Assembly: GCA_944548615.1 (NCBI GenBank)
Contig: OX155980.1
Location: 44,056,948-44,120,947 of the forward strand
Length of the DNA: 64,000 bases
Direction: 5' to 3'
Source: Micropterix aruncella
Taxonomy: Eukaryota; Arthropoda; Insecta; Lepidoptera; Micropterigidae
Made by a program: the position numbers and the translations under genes. The notes under the pieces were generated by a model, which saw only the letters and a list, made by a program, of their open reading frames with translations, did not search any database and had not been told where the DNA came from. Of this stretch, positions 58,318 through 64,000 are shown piece by piece; position 1 is the stretch's first letter, and each line of letters starts with the position of its first letter.

Positions 58318-59553
58318 ATGTTCGAGGTAAATATAATAATAAGTGAGGATATCACCATTTTAACGCAAAACATAGGGCAATTTGATCACGATTTACAAAT
58401 AGCTCATCAGGAAATTGAGAACCTCAATCAGGAAAACACATGCCTATTAAGAGAACTAGCGGCTAGTAATGAGAAATGTCAGCAGTACAAGAAACTATAC
58501 ATTACGAGCCTGAATCTGAGACAAGGTAAGGACAACCAAATAATTCAAAATCAAAGCTCTTTGAAATTTGATCTAAATATTTTCTCAAAAAAAAAACGAT
58601 TATCTGAAAGTGCGCATGAAACAACAGAAGGCAGTAGAGTAAAAAATAAAAGAAAGGACTTTCTCGAATGCACCTTATTACAACAGAATATTATTGTTGA
58701 CGAGGCGACCAGTCGAATTAGAAATTTTTGCGGCAAAGGAAATCCTAAAGAGACACAAATTCACAAAGAAAACTATAATATAAACGGAAAAAGTAAGATT
58801 CAAATTTATGGCGACGAAACTATTAAGGGCGTAAGCGGGAAGCTCAAACAGAATATCATTGAAAGTCAGATATTTGCTCTCATTATGCCAGAAGCAACGA
58901 GTTCAGATATTTTGAATAACATGAAGTGGAGTTCTCATTTTGATCAAAATGATCATGTAATCATAAGTACTGGATCGCATAATAAAAATCCAACAACATT
59001 TTTAGCCGATATTGGTATGGCCATATTGACACACAGGAATACGAATGTATACGTTATAGAAGTGCCAATTAGCAACTCACTGAACGAGAAACAATTAAAT
59101 TCTGCACTTCGCACATTGTGTCAACAATACAACCACGTAACTTACATTCCTTTCACAAGAAATCTGGCTGCGAAGATAACTACTGAAATTAAAATGCGCA
59201 AGTACGAAATTACATATTTAAGCTATAATAAACTACAAGTGAAGGACTGCTACAATAAAAGACAATATAAAATCTGCAAATCAGCATCAGAGGAAAAAAA
59301 ACCGGATTTGGAGAAAAAAACTTCCACAAAAGGTCAGCGCCTCATTCCCGATTATTTCAGCAAATGGCCGCCAAAAAACATCCCTAGCACTGGAAAAAAA
59401 CTAAGGATCACGGATTACTTCAAGACCAAAAACTTTTTTATAGATTACTTTTTTATAGATAGGTCTTGTAACAAAGAGCTAAGGGTCAACCAAAACTTTA
59501 AATTACTGTATCTAAATATTCAATGCTATTACTTACTATTGCTATTGCTATAA
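58318..59553 (+). CDS. LINE ORF1 protein: coiled coil, SGNH-like domain, tandem PIP-box-like motifs
   Basis: 411 codons. Residues about 10-65 form a heptad-like coiled coil (EIENLNQENTCLLRELAASN). Residues about 160-290 fit an SGNH-type esterase fold as described for CR1 ORF1: IYGDETIKG with G165-D-E167 where GDS is expected, and VIISTGSHN where GxND is expected, so catalysis is doubtful. The C-terminus carries Q340-R-L-I-P-D-Y-F347, a full match to the PCNA-binding PIP consensus (QxxhxxaF/Y), and 21 residues later K361-L-R-I-T-D-Y-F368, a match with Lys for Gln, both with basic neighbours. The protein should bind element RNA; PCNA binding is inference. After residue 390 the frame runs into the start of a deleted endonuclease and then a poly-Leu end. 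Confidence 0.8.
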   Translation: MFEVNIIISEDITILTQNIGQFDHDLQIAHQEIENLNQENTCLLRELAASNEKCQQYKKLYITSLNLRQGKDNQIIQNQSSLKFDLNIFSKKKRLSESAHETTEGSRVKNKRKDFLECTLLQQNIIVDEATSRIRNFCGKGNPKETQIHKENYNINGKSKIQIYGDETIKGVSGKLKQNIIESQIFALIMPEATSSDILNNMKWSSHFDQNDHVIISTGSHNKNPTTFLADIGMAILTHRNTNVYVIEVPISNSLNEKQLNSALRTLCQQYNHVTYIPFTRNLAAKITTEIKMRKYEITYLSYNKLQVKDCYNKRQYKICKSASEEKKPDLEKKTSTKGQRLIPDYFSKWPPKNIPSTGKKLRITDYFKTKNFFIDYFFIDRSCNKELRVNQNFKLLYLNIQCYYLLLLLL

Positions 59554-59789
59554 CTTAAAACTATTTATTATTCTAGAATAAGAAACGATCAGTTTAAAGA
59601 TAAATGTGTTAGCAATATTTAACTGCAAGTGCCATGAAAATATCACTTGCAGTTTAGAAGTAGTTACGTAATTAAAGTTGAAAACAGCTTCATTTCAATA
59701 TTTTTTTTTGTATAGTATTTTATGTTCTACATTTTTTTTAAACGATCAGATTGAAGCTTATATATTAATGCTTGCTTATATATAACACT
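59554..59789 (+). other. Deletion scar between ORF1 and RT
   Basis: AT-rich sequence replaces the roughly 0.7-0.9 kb expected for an APE endonuclease. It contains an inverted CTGCAAGTGccATGAAAATATCACTTGCAG hairpin at about 59,621-59,652 (arms ACTGCAAGTG and CACTTGCAGT). Confidence 0.6.
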
Positions 59790-61687
59790 GCAAACAATAT
59801 AAAAATAGACTAAAAAAAGTCATAAAGCAGGCACGGAGAATGGCAACAAAAAAATACATCGATGAACAAAAAAATAAAAGTAAAGCAATTTGGAATATTG
59901 TAAACCTTAACACAAACAGAAACAACAAACCAAAAGTCAATTTCGAAATATACACGGAGGACAAAATTACAATAAATAATCCTGAACATGTTGCAAATGA
60001 ATTTAATAAATATTTTGTAAATTATCCAACGAAAATAAACAAGGCTCAATGTAACAATAATGAATTTCGTTTCTACTTATCAAATGCAAGACAAAATCCA
60101 AATTCAATATTTATGAAACCCGTCACTAGTAGGGAAATAGAAAATATAGTAAAAAAATTGAACAAGAGTCATTCTGCAGGGACGGATGAAATTCCAATGT
60201 TTGTTGTAAATAGGGCAATAGATTACATTAAAAACCCCTTAACGCAGGCTATAAATGCCTCTATAGAAAGTGGTGTTTTTCCCGAAGAGTTAAAATTATC
60301 AAAAGTGATTCCACTCTACAAAGCAGGCGCAAGAACTGAAACTGGAAATTTTAGACAAATTGCAATTTTGTCTTCTTTCTCAAAAATCATAGAGACTATA
60401 ATTAAAAATAGATTAATTGCGTTTTTTGATGCAAACAATATTCTTAGTGAAAGACAATTTGGATATAGACGAAACAAGTCCACTACTAAAGCTATCGAGG
60501 ATTTCATATCTTATATAAATGACAAACTAATGGACAAGTACTACACCTTAGGTATTTTTTGCGATTTGAGTAAGGCATTTGATTGCGTTAGGCATGATAT
60601 TTTACTAAACAAACTAAATCATTATGGAGTCAGGGGAGACTGCTTAAAATGGTTTGATTCATATTTAACAAATAGGACGCAAATAGTGGAAATTACACAA
60701 TTTCAAAATCAAAACATTACAAAACACTGTTCGATCCCTTTAACTAATAAACTTGGAGTCCCGCAGGGTTCCATTTTGGGCCCTATTCTATTTTTAGTAT
60801 ATGTAAATGATTTACCAATGTATTTCAACGATATAAATGTAACGATGTTTGCTGACGACACTAGTTTAATTGTTGCCGGTAAAGATATGGAAGAATTATT
60901 GATTAACGTTAAAATTAATCTATTCAATCTAAATAGTTGGTTTGAGAGCAACAACCTCACACTAAATGCGTCTAAAAGAAACTTCATACATTTTACAAAT
61001 CATCGAAATCGGAATAAAGGTTCGCCAATAATACTTTCAATAAATAACACTGCCATTCCTCAAACTCATTGTACTAGATTTTTAGGTGTTCATGTCGACG
61101 AACTTTTAAAACGGAACTTTCACTGTGAAAACCTCGAAAGTAGGTTAAGTCGGGCATGTTATGCTTTAAGTATTGTAAGAAGGTCTTTGGATGAATTGCA
61201 AACAAGAAATGTTTATTTCAGCTATATTGAAGCTATCCTAAGTTATGCCATTACGATCTGGGGAAATTGTTATGCTTGTCATAGGGAACCCATATTTATA
61301 CTCCAAAAGAGAGCAGTGCGAATAATTGCAAAGGTGAAAAGGGAAGAGTCATGTCGACCCATTTTTAAAAGGCTAAGAATCCTCACCGTAACCTCACTTT
61401 ATCTCTTTAAGTTACTAACTGAGTTTTTTAAGAATAAAGAAACACATTATAAAAAGTTTTCAGATACACATACTAAAAATACGAGAAATAAATTAAACAT
61501 TTTTATACCATGTATTAAACTAAACACAGCAAGGCAAGACAAAAAATACTCAGGGCCATATTACTTTAACAGGCTACCAGAAAGTTTAAAAACGATTCAA
61601 GTGGAAAGCTTATTCAAAAAGTTACTTAAAGAATTCTTATTAGACAAAGCTTTTTACTCGATCGATGAGTTTGTTAATTTTAAATAA
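59790..61687 (+). CDS. LINE reverse transcriptase (endonuclease missing)
   Basis: The 615 codons from the ATG at 59,840 (open upstream to a stop near 59,785) encode a complete Jockey/CR1-type RT and C-terminal connector. Order of landmarks: SAGTDEIPMFVVNRAIDYI, SKVIPLYKAG, FRQIAILSSFSKIIE, LSERQFGYRRNKST, GIFCDLSKAFDCVRHDILL (first catalytic Asp), KLGVPQGSILGPILFLVYVN, VTMFADDTSLIV (F337-A-D-D340), LTLNASKRNFIHF, FLGVHVDELL, ISYAITIWGN-type block and YYFNRLPESLK near the end. No in-frame stop. Active-site residues are intact. Lys-Arg replaces the usual Lys-Thr in LNASKRN. The absence of endonuclease means no self-sufficient insertion. Confidence 0.92.
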
Positions 61688-62015
61688 TTTTTCAAATTTT
61701 TTGGTCATTTTTTTGACAATTTTAAGTAGCATTTTTTAATTATTCTGACTTTTTCTGATTTTAATTTCTTGATTATTTTTATCAATTATTTTAATTTGTG
61801 GTTTTAGTAAATAAATCTTAAAAATGATTTGGATGCCCTAAAAGCAATAATGAAGTAACTGTATGTACGTGGTGATAAATTTAAATATTGTAAAAACGAA
61901 CTAATATACTGTAATTTAAATGTACCTAAATATTAAGTTTCTACAATCTGTTAAGATTTTTTGGAAATAAATTGAAATTGAAAAAAAATTGAAAAAATTG
62001 AAATAAGCAATTGGC
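61688..62015 (+). other. LINE 3'UTR and tail
   Basis: AT-rich trailer ending in AAATAAATTGAAATTGAAAA and further TTGAAA units. Short tandem 3' ends rather than poly(A) are characteristic of the CR1 group. Confidence 0.65.
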
Positions 62016-62710
62016 TTATATAAGCCAAATAATATAAATGCAAAGAAAGTCATAGCAAAATTAAATATTCTGAACTCCTTCTGAACCTCTACAGCGGGAA
62101 ACTTTAAATCAAGCGGAACGATTGCGATGCCTGGTAGGATGGAATTACACATGGCTACCATTTATAAATAACAAAGTCTACCTACATAGTTACAAAAGTC
62201 TGTAATGATGGTGATAATGATAAATGCTCGTATATCAAAAGTTCTCTATAACAATTAAACTTTTTAGAACTTCCGGATTTCCTCTGGAAAGGTCGTTATT
62301 CCAACCAAAGCGTTAACAAAGAGAACATTAATTAACTTCTAAGGAAGTGGGCAGTCATTTTCACGAATGAATAGGCAGAGAATCGAACGAGAAAGGCCTA
62401 GTGAGCGGCCTGCCACAAGATAGGCGTTTCGATTTTATAATTTCTCTTACAGCCATTGCATTTCATCGGCAAAAGACTGACCTAAATAGAAGAAAGAGGA
62501 CCAGACTCGTTTACTCACTGCATGTACTGTAAACTTTGTTTACCGTGGAGTAAATAAACCGTCCGATGCAACTCTAAACTCACAGGAAATATCGAATAAT
62601 TTCCATGAAACCAACTTTATAATTAAGTCACACTGAAAGTTTCCTGAGCTAGCGACTTACAAAAACATTTTTTTTTCAAATACATAAATTCTAATTCATT
62701 TGTCATTAGT
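62016..62710. other. Intergenic DNA
   Basis: No recognised gene or repeat. Confidence 0.35.
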
Positions 62711-63492
62711 TACTTTCCCGGCCCAAGGGAAATTATTGTGAACGCACTAAAAAAATTGAGACGAAGACGGAAATATCCATTTTGACCGTCCGTAAGACGA
62801 TTAAGACCATTTCCAGATTAAAGTATGACTGTGAGTAGGTGTACGGGTGTGTGTATGTGTGTATTCCTCCGCGATAGCACCCAAACGCTTCATTGGATTG
62901 AGCTGAAATTTGGCATGCAGGCATAATTTGGTCATGGCAAGAGTTGAAAAGATTGTGGTTGAAATCAACTCAATTCAGTGCGCGCTAGTAATATTTCAAT
63001 CTCGAAATATTGGACTTAGGGACTTGAAATTCAGTACACAGATGCGGCGCTGGGTCGAAACCACATTGTGTGGTTGGAATATCTCTTATACAAGCGGTAC
63101 AAAAAAACAATTGCGTCGTACAATATTGGAAAAAATCTGTACAATATTGGAAAATAGCCATTTTAATACCACAAATTCTACAAATATACTACATTTGCCA
63201 TCATAATCACATGACATAATTACTACCGGGTGAAGGGAAGAGGGGTCGGCGGCGGTGGGGGGGGAGGGTTGATTATGAGCCGTGGGCAAGGGGTAGTTGG
63301 TTGATGGGAAGGGGGTAAGTTGGTGAGAAAGGAGGGTTAGCGGGGAGGCGCGAAGGGGGGGGGGGGGGTAGTTGGTGGTTAGGAAGGGAAGAAGCTGGCA
63401 GGGGTGGCGGGGTTTGGATCGTGGAGGGGGGGGGGGGAGAGGCATTTTCCGATTGCCGGGAAAGTATTGGGGTGACACAACCGATTTTTTTT
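62711..63492 (+). repeat. RepA copy 6, with expanded G-rich middle
   Basis: It starts TACTTTCCCGGCCCAAGGGA and ends GATTGCCGGGAAAGTATTGG then GGTGACACAACCGATTTTTT. ACTTTCCCGGC (62,712-62,722) is perfectly inverted at 63,455-63,465. The middle, 63,230-63,445, is a purine-rich, G-run-rich tract. The minus-strand 143-codon frame across it is Pro/Ser-rich only because of this composition. Confidence 0.85.
63230..63445 (+). repeat. G-rich low-complexity tract (G-quadruplex candidate)
   Basis: Repeated runs of three to eleven guanines separated by short purine-rich spacers, GGGGTAGTTGGT-like units recurring four or more times. It lies within RepA copy 6. Confidence 0.8.
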
Positions 63493-63644
63493 TCATTGTA
63501 CGAATAGCATGCTTCATTTTAAAAACTGTGAGTTTTCATTACGGTGGATTTAACTCATTATTTGTAACTCAAATTAACTGTATGATTTTCTACAATTTTA
63601 AGCGCATATATGTAGCTCAGCAGACAATCGCTTGATTCAAACTG

Positions 63645-64000
63645 CTGTTTGCAGAATTCAAACGTGGCCGCGTCAATCTCAATGACGAATTTCGTGAAGG
63701 TCGCTTGTCTACCGTTGTCTACGACAATAACATCGATGTTGTGCGCCGGATGGTCGAAACAAACAATTATGTGACCTTAATATGAGATTCGTGCATCCTT
63801 ACACATAGGCACGAGCCATGAGCAATCCCACACAAATATTTGGCTAAAATATTATATTTACACAATTTAACCGAGGCTCAAAAAACAGGACTCTACATTT
63901 AGTGCAATATCATGCTTACCAGATTCAACAAGATGTCGTCAAATTTGGTGTGGAAACAGTAACAGGTCACGAAACCTGGATTTATAGGTACGACCCCCTG
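63645..64000 (+). pseudogene. mariner transposase fragment, continues past the window
   Basis: The plus strand reads FAEFKRGRVNLNDEFREGRL and VVRRMVETNNYVTL, then after a frame change EIRASLHIGTSHEQSHTNIW, HNLTEAQKTGL and FNKMSSNLVWKQ, and VTGHETWIYRYDP. The order is that of a mariner DNA-binding domain and the beginning of the catalytic domain. The first catalytic Asp (GDET) is His here (codon 63,968-63,970). A frameshift lies near 63,782. The 5' part of the element is missing, and the C-terminus lies beyond 64,000. Confidence 0.88.

Larger units (their letters stand above)
58230..62015 (+). mobile_element. CR1/Jockey-type LINE, endonuclease-deleted
   Basis: ORF1 (58,318-59,553) and an RT frame (59,840-61,687) lie in the same orientation. 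A 3'UTR ends in a TTGAAA-type short repeat tail at about 61,965-62,000. The last residues of the ORF1 frame (NFKLLYLNIQC) look like the first strand of an APE endonuclease, while the first residues of the RT frame (KKVIKQARRMATKKYIDEQK) look like the linker after it. The endonuclease between them is gone. The copy at 0.7-2.35 kb is a relative. The 5' boundary is approximate. The long frames suggest moderate age; the element cannot move by itself. Confidence 0.88.

Noticed and set aside
63086..63517. 143-codon Pro/Ser-rich minus-strand frame
   Set aside because: Translation of the G-rich tract in RepA copy 6; composition explains it.

Overview
This window looks like gene-poor, AT-rich intergenic DNA from an arthropod nuclear genome, most likely an insect. 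The transposon families are those of insect genomes: an R2-superclade RLE retrotransposon, several Jockey/CR1-type LINEs, piggyBac, two mariner lineages, another DDE-type fragment, two hAT lineages, a Helitron remnant and MITEs. Several frames are broken by stops and frameshifts. I found no host protein-coding gene, rRNA or tRNA gene that I can defend, no prokaryotic operon structure and no CRISPR array. Lepidoptera or Hemiptera are plausible, but the sequence alone does not decide the order.

Layout. 0.7-2.35 kb: decayed CR1-type RT copy (-). 2.59-5.69 kb: best-preserved element, a 5'-truncated RLE retrotransposon (-) with a 970-codon open frame holding RT, CCHC zinc knuckle and restriction-like endonuclease. 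7.3-9.2 kb: broken multi-exon-looking gene or transposon with a duplicated exon-like unit. 9.9-10.6 kb: first of six copies of a dispersed repeat (RepA). 11.1-11.7 kb and 34.6-35.2 kb: inverted copies of RepD, which carries a 94-bp hairpin. 12.84-13.78 kb: giant foldback element. 14.6-15.8 kb: decayed copy of an arthropod repetitive protein. 18-19.4, 12.5, 22.5-23.0, 33.9-34.4 and possibly 48.9 kb: LINE RT fragments. 21.3 and 29.3-30.25 kb: piggyBac-type elements with TTAA or near-TTAA flanks. 24.6-25.8 kb: GC-rich repeat with three tandem units. 26.5-27.3 kb: SINE/RTE-tail-like sequence. 32.2-33.2 kb: Helitron remnant. 39.3-40.2 and 52.4-53.4 kb: hAT remnants. 42.8-44.8 kb: element with 19-bp terminal inverted repeats. 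45.2-48.6 kb: second RLE element copy, interrupted by a short repeat and by a 2-kb SINE/LINE insertion. 51.0-52.05, 55.55-55.8 and 63.6-64.0 kb: mariner-like transposase remnants. 58.3-62.0 kb: CR1-type LINE with a 411-codon ORF1 and a 615-codon RT frame but no endonuclease domain.

The genes do not form a pathway. Each block is a selfish element or its debris, and the value of the window is its nesting order. The points most worth following are tandem PCNA-binding-like (PIP) motifs at the C-terminus of the 58-kb ORF1, the intact 970-codon RT-RLE frame, the foldback element with nine TGGGCGC-type repeats per arm, and the RepA and RepD families.
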